Source: Coix lacryma-jobi var. lacryma-jobi
Taxonomy: Eukaryota; Streptophyta; Magnoliopsida; Poales; Poaceae
Length of the DNA: 64,000 nt
NCBI GenBank assembly: GCA_009763385.1
Contig: CM019831.1
Location: forward strand, 116,161,432-116,225,431
Direction: 5' to 3'
Positions 32,394 to 45,019 of this stretch are shown piece by piece. The notes under the pieces were generated by a model, which saw nothing but the letters and a program-made list of their open reading frames with translations, ran no database searches and was not told where the DNA came from. The translations under genes and the position numbers were made by a program. How positions within the stretch are numbered: position 1 is the stretch's first letter; each line of letters starts with the position of its first letter.

Positions 32394-33064
32394 CTGCTCA
32401 CCAACAAATGCACAAGAGTTAGACCTTTATATCCAACATAGATAGCATATTTAGATATAAATGAACATTGCTGAAAATTTCTGTGCACATTCTTGTCAAC
32501 AGCAGCGCACTAAAACTGACATAACTCAAGCTACAGAAATCCAACAGGGATGAACTAGACATCGTTGGAAAGCTTAAGAAACCAGCTACAACTTTCGTAT
32601 AGAACACTTTTTCAGATTCGGGCAGATTCCGGGTCGAAAACAGCGTTGAACAGAACCTGTTCTGGGTGACAGACTGCGCAGAAACATCAACTTTAAACAG
32701 GCATATCTCCCAGATCCGAACAGATAAAGACTTGGTTCCAGATTTGTTCGAAAGATACATCAGTCTAGATACTTCCACAAAAATTTCGTAATTTTTGGGA
32801 TTACAGATTAAGAGATATACTGATATAACCACAGGCTGCTCCAGAAAACAGCAACACAGATAAGGGATAAACAACTTTATTCACCACAGAGATATGATTT
32901 AAACTTGGAGAAGCACAGACAAAACCCATACTTCACCACACACAAGCAAAGATCCATCAAACATAGTTCACTAACATAAGCAACACATACACTAAAAGTT
33001 CACCAGACACAAATTGAAATTTACACAACGTGTCTAAACGAGATAACTAAACATGGTAGGCAAA

Positions 33065-34093
33065 CTACTGGGCTCCACCGGGGGCATCGTTGGCTCTGTA
33101 CTTCTTCTTGTAAACCGCTGGAAGACCCAGCTCACCGCGGAGATGGTCCACTTCACGTTCCAGACGCTTCATCACTTTCTGTGAAGCGCGCAGGTCATCC
33201 TGCACCTTGTCAGCCTTCCTCTGCACTTCATAGGCATGCTGGGCGGTAGAGACCAGAACCGGGTACTCCACAGGAGGAAGCAGAGCTTGCCACGAGCCCA
33301 CCATGTCACTGTGGGGCAGGTAGCGGTAGCGGTCAGTCCTCGTAGACTGGAAACGCAGACCACGGTAATGCAAGAAAACATCCTGCGCTGCGTCCTCCAT
33401 GCTGGCGAGAGCTTCACCACGCTTGGTGGTAGTCCTGTGAGCCGACTCTATGACGTGGGCTTGATCCACATCATTCCAACCTATAACCATCAGGTCGGAC
33501 TTCCAGTAAGTGGCCTCCAAAGGATGAGTGTACTCGCCACAGTGATACTGGAGCTTGGCCTCCAACTCTGGGTAGTACTCATCCAGCAGGCGAACCAGCA
33601 TACTATGGTAGTATGCTGTCTCGTCAGGCTTCTTGAACATGAAGCGACGAGTCCATCCAAGGTCTTCATCCACCACCTGCACTACTGGAGAGGCAGGGGG
33701 TGTTGGTGCTGAGGCAGACGAAATAGCGGGAGAGTGCACCACCGGGTACACTGGCACAAAGGCCGGTGCTGCAGGAGCTGCTGGAGCGGCAGGGGCCTCC
33801 ACGACTGGTGGAGCGACAGGCGCCACAGGAGCGGGTGCCTCTGGAGCAGGGACCTCAGGCGCTGGCGCCTCCGGAGCTGGAGACTCAGGAACTGCTGCAG
33901 GGGGCGATGGTGGCGCTGCTAGCTCCTCAGAGACAGTCGGGGTAGAGGTCAACTCTTCATCCTCCACGATGAAGGCGGTGTTGGAGGAGCTAGAGGAACC
34001 GTCACTGTCGGGGATGTGGACCACAGGGGAAACAGGCTGGCTGGCGCTGGCGGTAAAAAGGGCACGATACGCGCGGGTGTTCATGCGAGGCAT
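33065..34093 (-). CDS. Extra ORF upstream of gag in chromovirus, unknown function
   Basis: A 342-codon frame in the same sense as gag-pol, between the 5' LTR (right) and gag. ATG at 34093, stop at 33065-33067, about 195 bp after the LTR and 670 bp before gag. The N-terminus (MPRMNTRAYRALFTASASQP) is followed by an acidic serine stretch and a Pro/Ala repeat region (residues about 60-150, EAPAPEVPAPEAPAP). A denser, globular-looking part (about 165-300, YYHSMLVRLLDEYYPELEAK, YRGLRFQSTRTDRYRYLPHS) and a C-terminal predicted coiled coil (DDLRASQKVMKRLEREVDHL) come next. I see no nucleic-acid-binding or enzyme motif. Uninterrupted although pol is broken twice. Not recognised; possibly a lineage-specific accessory protein. 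Confidence 0.7.
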   Translation of the reverse strand: MPRMNTRAYRALFTASASQPVSPVVHIPDSDGSSSSSNTAFIVEDEELTSTPTVSEELAAPPSPPAAVPESPAPEAPAPEVPAPEAPAPVAPVAPPVVEAPAAPAAPAAPAFVPVYPVVHSPAISSASAPTPPASPVVQVVDEDLGWTRRFMFKKPDETAYYHSMLVRLLDEYYPELEAKLQYHCGEYTHPLEATYWKSDLMVIGWNDVDQAHVIESAHRTTTKRGEALASMEDAAQDVFLHYRGLRFQSTRTDRYRYLPHSDMVGSWQALLPPVEYPVLVSTAQHAYEVQRKADKVQDDLRASQKVMKRLEREVDHLRGELGLPAVYKKKYRANDAPGGAQ

Positions 34094-34287
34094 CCTGACG
34101 TTATGGTTAAAGACAAGATAAGCGGAAACAATTAGTTTTACACAATAGAATAAGAATAAGAAGCATGTAAATTTTAATAAAGTAACAAGATAATAAAATA
34201 AGCATGAACAGGTAACAAAAAGGTGATAGAACGGCCATTTCCTAGCTAGGCTTGCGTCCTACAGTCAACAAAGTTCCGATACCAATT
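34094..34287 (-). promoter_or_regulatory. Chromovirus leader with tRNA-Met type primer site
   Basis: On the minus strand the LTR end TGTGACA is followed by AATTGGTATCGGAACTT. The TGGTATCGGAAC core resembles the initiator tRNA-Met complement used by Tekay/Del elements. Confidence 0.75.
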
Positions 34288-37123
34288 TGTCACACCCCAA
34301 TTTTAAGGATAAAATTGTGGCGGAAAACTCATGTGTGCCCAGGAAACAATCACACACATAAGTTAGACAAATTACAAGAAGGTGGCATCATCACATTGTT
34401 TATTACATAACGATAGTATCAACACAAGTATTACATCAAGCGAAACAAAAGATAACTGAACTGCTAACAAGATCTACTCCACAGGGAACGCTGACTGGGG
34501 GAAACCGCTAGCCTAGAAGTCCTCTGGGAAGTCGCCAACTGCACCTTCATCTGATACCCATCCGGGATTTGCCCAAAAAGAAGATAAACAACAAGCGTAA
34601 GTACTTCTCGTACTTAGCAAGCTAACACAGGGTTCATGAGGCTCAAAAGGCTGACACTGGCTGACTGCAGTTAGCTTTTAAGTTGGCAAAGTTTTAGCAT
34701 TAAGGTAAACGAATTTGGTGCTTAACCCTTAACCTATGATCCATTTGTCCAACAAAGATAATTAAGACATCATAAGGTACCATCAACATAAAGTAAACAG
34801 TTATTCAGGTATTATAGTTCTGCTAGTTTTCCGGGCCGCTCGTGACCGTGAGCACGGTTGTTATAACAGTTTTACACTCTGCAAAGGTTGTGCATCTTTA
34901 CCCACAAGCCGTGTTACCCTTGTGCCCGAGGCGGCCAACCTCTTGATCCACTTCCGAGGTAGATCGGCGGGGCACACTATGAAGCCTTTCGTTGGTTCGT
35001 CTAACATGTTAGGGCCGCTAGGTTTCCTTGGCAGGCAGATGTAGTAACCCCCTTTCCTATGGCACAAGGTCGTCGCAGCTATACACATAGGAACAGGAGC
35101 AGCCCTACACCCAAAGTGGCAAGCCCCTTATGCGCCCTTTCGGGTCACCGCTAACAAGTTAGAAAAGGTCCAGTGTACTGAGCTAAAACCAGAGCCATAT
35201 AGCACTCATGGTAGCACTGTCAATCCCAGCTTTTGCTAACAGCAAGTTTTATTAACCGTTTAACAACATATCATCATGAGAACAAAGTTCATCATTGGAC
35301 TGGATCAGTTATAAGTCAGTTGGCACTAGCATTCTACCCATATGCATATATCCCACGGAGTCAAGAACATCACAGATAACAAAGCTAAGTGGGTCTCTAA
35401 GGTTGCTCAATTGGACACATGCATAAATGAGTAATTTAATGGTAAAGTGAAATAGGTGACAAGGAGATCCCATGCTAACTTGCCTTGGTTGTCGAAAGAC
35501 TGATCTTCCTGCTGGTCGCTGAAAGAGGGGTCTAGGTCGTACCACACCGACTCACCGTCTACTCGATCACAAAACATCACCACGCATTCCAGGCGCAAAC
35601 ATACACAATGCAAACAAGGCTATCATTAGAACAGTACACCAAACAGTAATAAACAGAAATAAATCTTTGATAAAACTGAAGTACGCATTTCTACGATCAC
35701 AACAAGATTTGGTTCACCGAAAACGGAGTTACTATGCGAAAGATACGGCCGAAACGGTGTTTCTAAAGCCCTAAACAAGATTAACATAAACTCTGAAACT
35801 AAACAGATCTACGCCGACTAACAGAGGCATAAACAGGTAGGAAACTAAATTACGAATCTAACGCAACTTGAACGGGTCAAAACGGAGCTAAAACGTGAAT
35901 TTTATAAGCGTTTTAGTGTAGTGGCAAATCTGTAAATAGAGTGAAATCAATTTGAATTTAAAACGGAATTCAAACTGAATTTTCAATTAAACTGACGACC
36001 GGCTGGACTGCGCCTCAAATCGGAAGGAACACAGGGGCCTGGTCAGGAATTTGCAAAGGCACAACGAACAGTGCAAAAGGAGTGCGGGTTGATTCTCTAT
36101 TTCTCTGGGGTTTCTTTAGCAAAGATCACCCCGAAGGGGTATCGGCCAACTGAGACCCTTGGATCTCTGATGGATGGATGGGATTAGATCAAGGGGTGCG
36201 CGAGGGTTGGGCGGCGCTTGCGCCGGCGGAAACAAACCGCGCGGCGGCGGGGCGAGCCCGCCACGGCGGCGCCATGGCTCCGAGGCCGGAGAGCTCACCG
36301 GAGCTCACTGCTACGACCCTAGGGCCACCAAAATCTACGGGGAAGGTACGGGAAGAGAGAGGGGATGACGGCGAGGCTCACCGCGACGTCAACCACAGCA
36401 GAGAGGGCTCGGAGACGGCGCAAAACGACGGGAGGCGGTCGCCGGAGAACTGCGCAAAAGAAATCCGGCGATTAGGGAAAAATGCGAGACCGAGGGACCG
36501 AGAGGAAATGGCCCGGGGACTTCACCACCTCGGCGGGGAGCTCGGAGAGGCCTCGGACGGGATCGAGGAGACGGGCACGGCCGGATGGCGACGGCGGGTG
36601 CTCGGACTCGACGGAGCTAGGCTCGGGAGCGGCGGCGGTTGCTCTGGAGCGCTGCGAAGAGAGGGCGAATGAGGGAAAAAGGAGCGGGGAAGGAGACCGC
36701 GTCCACTTAAAGGACGAGGGAGAGACGGGGTTGTGGGAGAAGCGGGGGCGTGCGGCCGCGGCGGTTGCGCTCGGCGGCGACGCAGAGAAGGAGGGAGGAG
36801 GGGGCTGACACGCGGGCCCGGGTTGGGCCGCCAGGCCGCTTGGGCCAGAAGAGGGGAAAAGAGAAAGAGAGAAAAGAAAAAACTTTTCATTTTATTTCAA
36901 GACATTCCAAAACCATTTCAAAGAGAATTTGAATTCAAACCAAGTTTTGGCAAAAACCAGTCACTCAAATAAATCCAGTGCATCAGCATGAATGCATAAA
37001 CATGTTGCCACTATTATTTTAATTCAACAGAAATTATTTAACCCCTAGGTTAAATGCTCACAAAAAATCATAATTAAATCATTTTCACCTATTTTATTTT
37101 GGAGAAATTTTTAGGGTGTTACA
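34288..37123 (-). repeat. Chromovirus 5' LTR (right)
   Basis: Plus-strand ends TGTCACACCCC and GGGTGTTACA; 2836 bp. Relative to the left LTR it lacks about 144 bp after 36822, between two copies of GGGTTG-GCC-like sequence. Confidence 0.95.
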
Positions 37124-37128
37124 GCGAG

Positions 37129-38517
37129 TTGTGTTGTTCTCACTTGTTTTACAGGGTTATCAATATTTCACCTTATAAAATTATCTCAAGTGATGAAACA
37201 GAGCACACCATTGCGAAGAGCTCGTCGAGACGATCGAAACGAACATATGGTTTGCTACATTTGGAGTCCCGACGAGAGAGTCCTTGTTGGATACGACTTG
37301 GAAGATTCTAGAACAATTCGGAACCTTCCAGAAGATACGAGAAGGCGACCCACAGAAGGCGGGGCCCACCTGTCATAGAGGCAGACCGACCGGTCTCCCC
37401 CTTGGGCTGACCGGTCTGCTATAGGGCCCAATCTCGCCCCCCTTTGCGTGACGCACTCCAACCGACCTCTTCGACGTGTTTTGGCCCATTAAGGCCCATG
37501 TGCATATGACGAAGGATTTAGTACCACATCGCTTGCCCAAGGTGGAGGAGAGGCCAGGAGCCCCTATATAATAAACCCAGGACCCCCTGAGGCAACACAA
37601 CAACATCATCATCGGGGAGTCTTTGTAGAGGCGTCCCTCGAAGGACAACCTCTCCTCTCTAGAGAATTAGGTTTAGATTTTTCAATGTAATAGCTTAGCT
37701 TTAGTCGGGAGTTAGGGAGAGCGGAGTTGCGCTCCGGTTCCGGAAGAGTCTTCAGAGTTTTGGTATATCTTGTATCTTTTCTTTGTAAGACTTATGCTTT
37801 AATATATTTATCTTCTCTATTTACTTTATGCTTTATTATATGATTAGTATAGTTGTTATATCTTGGCATGGGATCTTCGCTCGTATTGAGTGCTCTAGTT
37901 ATGCTAGGTAATTAGAGTAGTAATCGATAGATTAGACTTGGTGTTTAGTCTATAGGTTACCTGAGGTTGCGCTCAATCCCACAGAATAGTTGTGGTAGCC
38001 CCAGGGGTGACAGCTCTGTTAGGCCTTCCTAGTCCACCACGTTCGGATTGATGTTTTCGTAGAGCTTTTGGCAGCCTTCCCCTGACTACTTTCTTCCCAG
38101 TCTTTTTTGAGAGTTAGAAAGGTACTGTTACTCCAAAGTGCCAATGTTTATGACTGCTATATCTTTTCATCTTTGTTACCTTAGAACCCAAGTAATAGAG
38201 AAGAACATAGGAACCTTGATCTGGAACCTTGATCTCTCCCGTTGTCCTCCCACTATAGTTATCTTTACATTTATCATTAAATTCTCTTTATTGTGCTTTC
38301 ATTCGTTATCATATCATTTATCAATTACTCCTGCTTTAGTCTAATTAGTACTCTGAGTTAGTAGATGCATGATAGTGAATTATCAGATTCTTAACCTCTG
38401 CTTCCCAGTGGTAAAATATAAATAACGATCCTGGAATACTCCCGGTAAAATGCTACAATGGTGTTCTGTGCGCTTGCGGAATCTTTCATATTCTATTTGC
38501 ACTAACAAACGTCAACA
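37129..38517 (+). mobile_element. Athila-like element B, 5' LTR, second part
   Basis: Continues the LTR from 24889 after one GCGAG copy and ends AAACGTCAACA; total about 1497 bp. TATATAATA at 37565 is a likely promoter. Motifs GACCGGTC occur twice near 37388-37415. Confidence 0.93.
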
Positions 38518-38525
38518 AGCATTTT

Positions 38526-38542
38526 TGGCGTCGTTGCCGGGG
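38526..38542 (+). promoter_or_regulatory. Primer-binding site, tRNA-Asp type (one mismatch)
   Basis: TGGCGTCGTTGCCGGGG eight bases after the LTR; differs at one base from the site at 23138. Confidence 0.88.
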
Positions 38543-41500
38543 AAGCAATTGGTGTAAAGATTTTGGTAATTATCTTGATGTCTGCTAATTTAGTGTACCA
38601 CTAGCCTTAGTAGGATTATCCCTTGTTCTGTTGAGTGTGGAATAGACAGGACATCAGACGTCGTTTCGACCTTATGGCGAGCTTCCACAAGAATAAAGAA
38701 CCCAGGGTGCCTGAACATTCAAGATCCATCATTAACTCTGGAGCCCTACCATCTCACAGGTTTGTGTATACATATATATTATTCTAACCATGTGTAGATT
38801 GGAGAAAAGGTCATTGTCACAAGAATTCAACTCCCATCTCATGTGACGGATATGCTGCGCCACTCACAAATCCTACTTGTGAGTCATGGTAAGTATGATC
38901 AAGGTGAGACAGTCTTGCTCATGGACTTTAAACATTTTGAGTAGTTATCTTTTTAATTTCTTGCATTCCACTGCATGTTTACTTTGAATCATCCTTGCAT
39001 CCACTCCATTTAGTTTAGGTTTTCTTTTATCAAATCCTCATCATGTTTAGTTCCTTGCATGCATTCATGTCATCTGCATCTAACAAAAAAATATATATTA
39101 AAAAAAGAAGAAAAAAAAAGAAAAAAATATATTCCTCACTGTGATCATACTCTGTCATCTTTTTTTTGAATAAATCTCTATTATGCTCTCATGCTACCTA
39201 TGTTTGCCATAGCAAGTTTTAGTTTGAAAGTACTGCAAATACTTTCATAGGCTTTTTAAATTAAGCGTGGTGCTTAGGTTAAATAGTCTACCTTAATCAA
39301 ACTAGACACGGAGTTTGGTTTGATTATTGATCTGAAATTAGCTTGTGTAGACATTGGTTATTCTGTTGGACTAACCCCTGCAGAGAACTCTAAATACACT
39401 TTGGGAAAGTCCTAAGATGAATTCACATCAGAGATGAAGCAAGGCATATGGTGAACTGCATAATGAAGACTCAGCTCATTCATCATGGATGAAAGAACTG
39501 TAAGTATTAAAGTTTATTTCAATTTATCTTCTACTGCAAGTATCTTTGCCTTGAACCATGTTAAAATACAGCCAACACATAAAATGCTAGTCTATGCTAA
39601 AAGTAATCCTAAAATCATCATTTTCATTAGCATGGATGAATAACACATAAGTTGCGGATAACAACTCATGTTTCAAATTTAGTGCAATCCTTCGGGTATA
39701 TGTCCACTAACATTTTGTAGGAGATGAGATTTGCTTGTTCATGGTGTGAACTTAAAGATCCAAAACTCAACCCGTGGATAGACAAAACTCATCATCAGAC
39801 AAGCCACTAGTGATGTCGAAGGCAGCCAAGTTGTGAAGGCTTAAGCTAGGACACTGATGACGAGCAGGATGCAACTCACCCCGTATGGGTCAATCTATGC
39901 CTACGCTCATCATTGTCGAAGACATCAGCACCGACACCAACAACAAATATCAGGGTGACGATATGCCACTACATTATAACATCTATGAGTCATCCGAAGG
40001 AAGTCTGTTGGTGGTTCACTATGAAGACAAGCAGTGAAAGTTGTCCTCACTTCTAATCATTGAAACACAAGAGCTAGTTTAGGGGACAAGGTGGAACAAC
40101 TTCAACAACAACAAGGTCGACAATTTCAACTCATGAACATGTTGTTGAAGAAGTTTGGGCATCCACCTACTTCACAAGCCAGCTTGGAGGAGACACAATT
40201 CTGTTGTCTAGATGTGCTTCACGATCAAGATGAGGAAGGAGAAATCCAGCTTCAAGACACTTTGACCTCCTACTCACCACTTTGATTAGTACAAGTCACT
40301 AGACGCTGCCCCAGTCTAGAAGAAGAATATGATCCATCACTCATTCTTGAAGATCGTTCTTGAACACCACCAATGTTGTCATCTATGTCGAACATGGAGA
40401 CGTCCACTTTTGGATCTTCAATCAAAAGGGTCGCTGCTTCTTCAACAGCTACACCATTTATGAGCAGCCGAAGAAAACCAAGAGAAGACGTTGACTCAAC
40501 CGACAAATGAAGAACCAACTGCCAGGAATTGAGGGGGACATCATGAAGGATAAAGCCACTACACTGCAAGAATTAGAAGATGAAGAGATAGTGTCAGAGT
40601 CTACAAATCAAAAGAATAACTGACAAAGTCTCCATCGTCTGGACCTGTTGAGAACAAAACTCAGCTGGCCCACTGAGAGATAGGCAAGAGAAGACAAGCT
40701 AGTCATGAACAACAACCAGCTAGACAAGAGAAGCTTCCACAAGGTGGTTCGGCGCAATCACTCTTCAATGATCATTTCAAGGTAGGTGACCATCACTTTA
40801 AAAGCTTGTCCTTGATTCTGGTATGCACATAAATAAAGAACCAAACATGTTTAAGTTGCACCTCACATGATTCAACCTAATCAACTCAATATGTTCAGTT
40901 CTTTACTCTTTGTTTCTAGCTTTACTCTCTTGAATCTCACTATCTTAACCAAATGACTAAAATGTTATGCATCCAACCTTTGGAAGATGATATATAACAA
41001 TCATGACACATTATGCATAGATTATCCTTCCTTGGGTTAAGTAATCTGATATGTTAAATATTTTAAGATGCTACTTTTATGCTCATCTTCTGATCCTATC
41101 ACTCATGTTAAGTTTGAATAGAACACATAAACAACAAGTTTATCTTGTGCAAAGTGCCTAAGGTTAGAGAGGAACGAACAAAACTTTTGGTTCTGTTGGT
41201 GTTTTTTCACCAACAGAGCCCATGCACTTGATCTCTACCTTGTCTTTATGAGCAGGATACACTCTTGAGCAAAACATAGAGGGGTTTGTCAACTCCTAAA
41301 TTCTACAGAGTGAAGGTCCTGGATCTACAAGAATATGCACACTGAGCAAGATGCTGCCAGCTTCCACAATTAATGTTTCACTTCAAATTGTTGGACGAAC
41401 GAAGAACATGAGTGACACCATATCAAGAGGTGTAGTTACCAAGGTCTACATATCGAGATCAAATAACGCACCTTAGAAATGAACATGGTGAGAAGTCTTG

Positions 41501-43450
41501 TTCAGAGGACTTAAAACATTGAACCATCGCTGAAAGGTAAAATCGGTAGTTATCCATATTTATCTTTTCTACATTAGTTTCTCTTTTTGCATGTTTACTT
41601 TTCATCATTATTTCTCCATAGCATATTTACTTTTCTGCATTAGCATTGCATACAAAAGAAAATAAAAATATTTTACTTATTGCAATACATTATAAATCAT
41701 GAAGCCTCATGTGAATAATTCTGTGGTGTGTAAAAACCCACATGAAATATTCACTGTGGTGACATAATATATATATATATATATAAATAAATATACATGC
41801 ATTCATCCTGTTGCATTTTCTCTTGTATCATAAAAAATATAAAAATATAAAAATATTGAGAAAGAGATCTTACTGAAACTCTGGACAACTAAGGCTTGAG
41901 TGGCCAACCACTAACGCTTAATCTGTTCCACAAGTTTTGTTGTCTATTTGAGTTTCACAGGATTAAAGACCAAGAAAAGCTGACGAGCAAGTGGATGGTC
42001 CATCCACTATTGGAGCACTATTTCAACAACCATCAACATCAATTAATTCTCTGATAGAGGAAGAACATTTTCACTGCCAGTCTGCTACATTGCAAGATCC
42101 AACGACTACGTCAACATTCAGCTTGGGGGAAAGCACCCCTGTGTATCCAGGTAAGTATCTTTATCCTCTTAAGTTTTTTTTATAAATAAATTCAAAATAC
42201 AAAAAATATGAGCAAATGAAGGCTCATCCTTAAAAAGAAAAAGAACAAAAATATTCGGGCACATCAAGGCTCGATGTGATCGAAGGGATTAGCTTGGGGG
42301 AGACGCACCCTCGTTATCTTCGTGATTCAGGTATGTCTTACTACTATCTTAATGTTTTTAAGTAATAGGTTATAGTGTGTGTTAGATTAAATAAATAAAG
42401 CATGTCAAATCTGAAGAACTCTCTCTCTAATTTCTTAAAATGGAAATGATGAATAGTTGCTCTATTGTATTTCTTTCTAATACCTAGCCTTTAAGCATGA
42501 GTTCTCTTAAGTTTAAAAATTAATAATGCCTTAAAATGAAATTAAATATACGGGTATCAAATGCTTGATCTGGAGTCTAGGTAATTGACAGATATGATAT
42601 GTGATGATCTGAGCTGCTATTATCTTGTTCTAAACAACACTAGAGTTCCGGAGTTTTCTCAATATAAATATGACTAATAATTGTGTTGAGTTAAATTAAG
42701 CTTTGTTGACCCTATGAGAAGTTATCATGCTATTGAATTGAGATCACTTACACATTTCATCCATCTTCCGCATAAATGCTCATGATTATCTATTGTTATC
42801 CTCTCAAAAGTTTGTTGGAAGCATGTGGCTATTAAAAAAATGAGAGAAAGAAAAGAAAAAAATCTGAGGAAATAAAAAGGCACAAGTCTCCGAAACCTCA
42901 AAAAGATAGATCCGAGGAAATAAAAAAGGACAAGTGTCCGAAACCTCGAAAAAGAAGAAAGAGAATAAAAAAAATATGAATATTAGAAAAAATGGGCACA
43001 TGCCCGCCAGTAGAATTAGCCTGGAAGCCATGTGTTTCTAATAAACAGAAGAGAGTGATATATTCAAAAGAGCATCCGCCTCCATTTTCCATACACATGC
43101 ACTTCTCGATTCAATGGTGTGGTTGACTTTCTCTTTGGATCCATTGTTTAATTTGACAACATATGTTTTTAAGCTTTTTGAAAATTCATAAAAACTCCGG
43201 GATAATGGTGAAGTGAAAGAGCTAGAGACATGGTGCTTGATTTGATCGTTCTATCTTTCAGTTACTCAAGATTCAAGGTAAAGTACTAAGCCCCGTGATG
43301 AATAATATGATATCTTTATTCTAATCCAAATGAGAACTTTTGTTTGAATACATGTGTACTTGTTAGAAGTGCAGATATTGTAGCAACTCCCGATCTATTA
43401 TTGAGTTTGACTTTGCTAAGGGACTAGCAAAGGGTAAGCTTGGGGGAACT
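38543..43450 (+). mobile_element. Athila-like element B, coding-free internal region
   Basis: About 4.9 kb between LTRs with no gag, protease, RT or integrase trace on either strand; the longest frames are under 100 codons. It contains A-rich and TA tracts (39090-39130, 41767-41785), a 60-bp tandem duplication with GAGGAAATAAAAAnGGnCAAG (42860-42950), and purine-tract-like GCTTGGGGGA motifs at about 42122, 42291 and 43439. The last, GGGTAAGCTTGGGGGAACT, abuts the 3' LTR and is the likely polypurine tract. This is the plan of a large non-autonomous retrotransposon (LARD type) mobilised by an Athila-type helper. Confidence 0.8.
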
Positions 43451-44934
43451 TGTTGACAGTCCTTAATGTTAATATTATACCATCAACTAATGCATAGAAT
43501 GATATTAAATGAACCATAAAGCATAGTTGTAGGGTTTGATTCTAACAAGTTCCGCGAGTTGTGTTGTTCTCACTTGTTTTACAGGGTTATCAATATTTCA
43601 CCTTATAAAATTATCTCAAGTGATGAAACAGAGCACACCATTGTGAAGAGCTCGTCGAGACGATCGAAACGAACATTTGGTTTGCTACATTTGGAGTCCC
43701 GACGAGAGAGTCCTTGTTGGATACGACTTGGAAGATTCTAGAACAATCCGGAACCTTCCAGAAGATACGAGAAGGCGACCCACGGAAGGCGGGGCCCACC
43801 TGTCATAGAGGCAGACCGACCGGTCTCCCCCTTGGGCCGACCGGTCTGCTATAGGGCCCAATCTCGCCCCCTTTGCGTGACGCACTCCAACCGACCTCTT
43901 CGACGTGTTTTGGCCCATTAAGGCCCATGTGCATATGATGAAGGATTTAGTGCCACATCGCTTGCCCAAGGTGGAGGGGAGGCCAGGAGCCCCTATATAA
44001 TAAACCCAGGACCCCCCTGAGGCAACACAACAACATCATCATCTGGGAGTCTTTGTAGAGGCGTCCCTCGAAGGACAACCTCTCCTCTCTAGAGAATTAT
44101 GTTTAGATTTTCCAATGTAATAGCTTAGCTTTAGTCGAGAGTTAGGGAGAGCGGAGTTGCACTCCGGTTTCGGAGGAGTCTTCAGAGTTTTGGTATGTCT
44201 TGTATCTTTTCTTTGTAAGACTTATGCTTTAATATATTTATATTCTCTATTTACTTTATGCTTTATTATATGATTAGTATAGTTGTTATATCTTGGCATG
44301 GGATCTTCACTCGTATTGAGTGCTCTAGTTTTGCTAGGTAATTAGAGTAGTAATTGATAGATTAGACATGATGTTTAGTCTATAGGTTACCTGAGGTTGC
44401 GCTCAATCCCACGGAATAGTTGTGGTAGCCCTCGGGGTGACAGCTCTGTTAGGCCTTCGTAGTCCACCACGTTCGGATTGATGTTTTCGTAGAGCTTTTG
44501 GCAGCCTTCCCCTGACTACTTTCTTCCCAGTCTTTTTCGAGAGTCAGAAAGGTACTGTTGCTCCAAAGTGCCAATGTTTATGACTGCTATATCTTTTCAT
44601 CTTTGTTACCTTAGAACCCAAGTAATAGAGAAGAACATAGGAACCTTGATCTCTCCCGTTGTCCTCCCACTATAGTTATCTTTACATTTATCATTAAATT
44701 CTCTTTATTGTGCTTTCATTCGTTAACATATCATTTATCAATTACTCCCGCTTTAGTCTAATTAGTACTCTGAGTTAGTAGATGCATGATAGTGAATTAT
44801 CAGATTCTTAACCCCTGCTTCCCAGTGGTAAAATATAAATAACGATCCTGGAATACTCCCGGTAAAATGCTACGATGGTGTTCTGTGCGCTTGTGGAATC
44901 TTTCATATTCTATTTGCACTAACAAACGTCAAGA
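43451..44934 (+). mobile_element. Athila-like element B, 3' LTR
   Basis: TGTTGACAGTCCTTAATG to AAACGTCAA(GA), about 1484 bp. It lacks the chromovirus and reads straight through TTCCGCGAGTTGTG, which proves the empty site. It differs from the 5' LTR by roughly 2-3 percent plus a 13-bp duplication near 38215. The terminal CA appears as GA, and the right flank GGCCT does not match the left flank GGGCA, so the end may be mutated or rearranged. Confidence 0.92.
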
Positions 44935-45019
44935 GGCCTGCAGTCAGGGGCGGCCACCCGCTGGCTCGACCGCAGCAACATGGCGGGGGCGCCGTCGTTC
45001 CAGCCTCGCGACACGAGGG
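44935..45019. other. Short GC-rich remnant
   Basis: 85 bp of GC-rich sequence between element B and the next LTR. Composition resembles the gene-like fragment at 24063-24781, so it may be the other half of the same target sequence. Confidence 0.35.

Larger units (their letters stand above)
24890..37123 (-). mobile_element. Chromovirus (Ty3/Gypsy, Tekay/Del type), full length
   Basis: Two LTRs (24890-27869 and 34288-37123) enclose 6.4 kb with an extra ORF, gag-protease, RT-RNase H and integrase-chromodomain on the minus strand. A perfect 5-bp duplication GCGAG flanks it (24885-24889, 37124-37128) inside the LTR of element B. The two LTRs differ at roughly a dozen positions in their first 1.1 kb, about 1 percent by eye, so the insertion is recent. 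Even so, pol has two frame breaks, so the copy is probably not autonomous. Confidence 0.96.
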
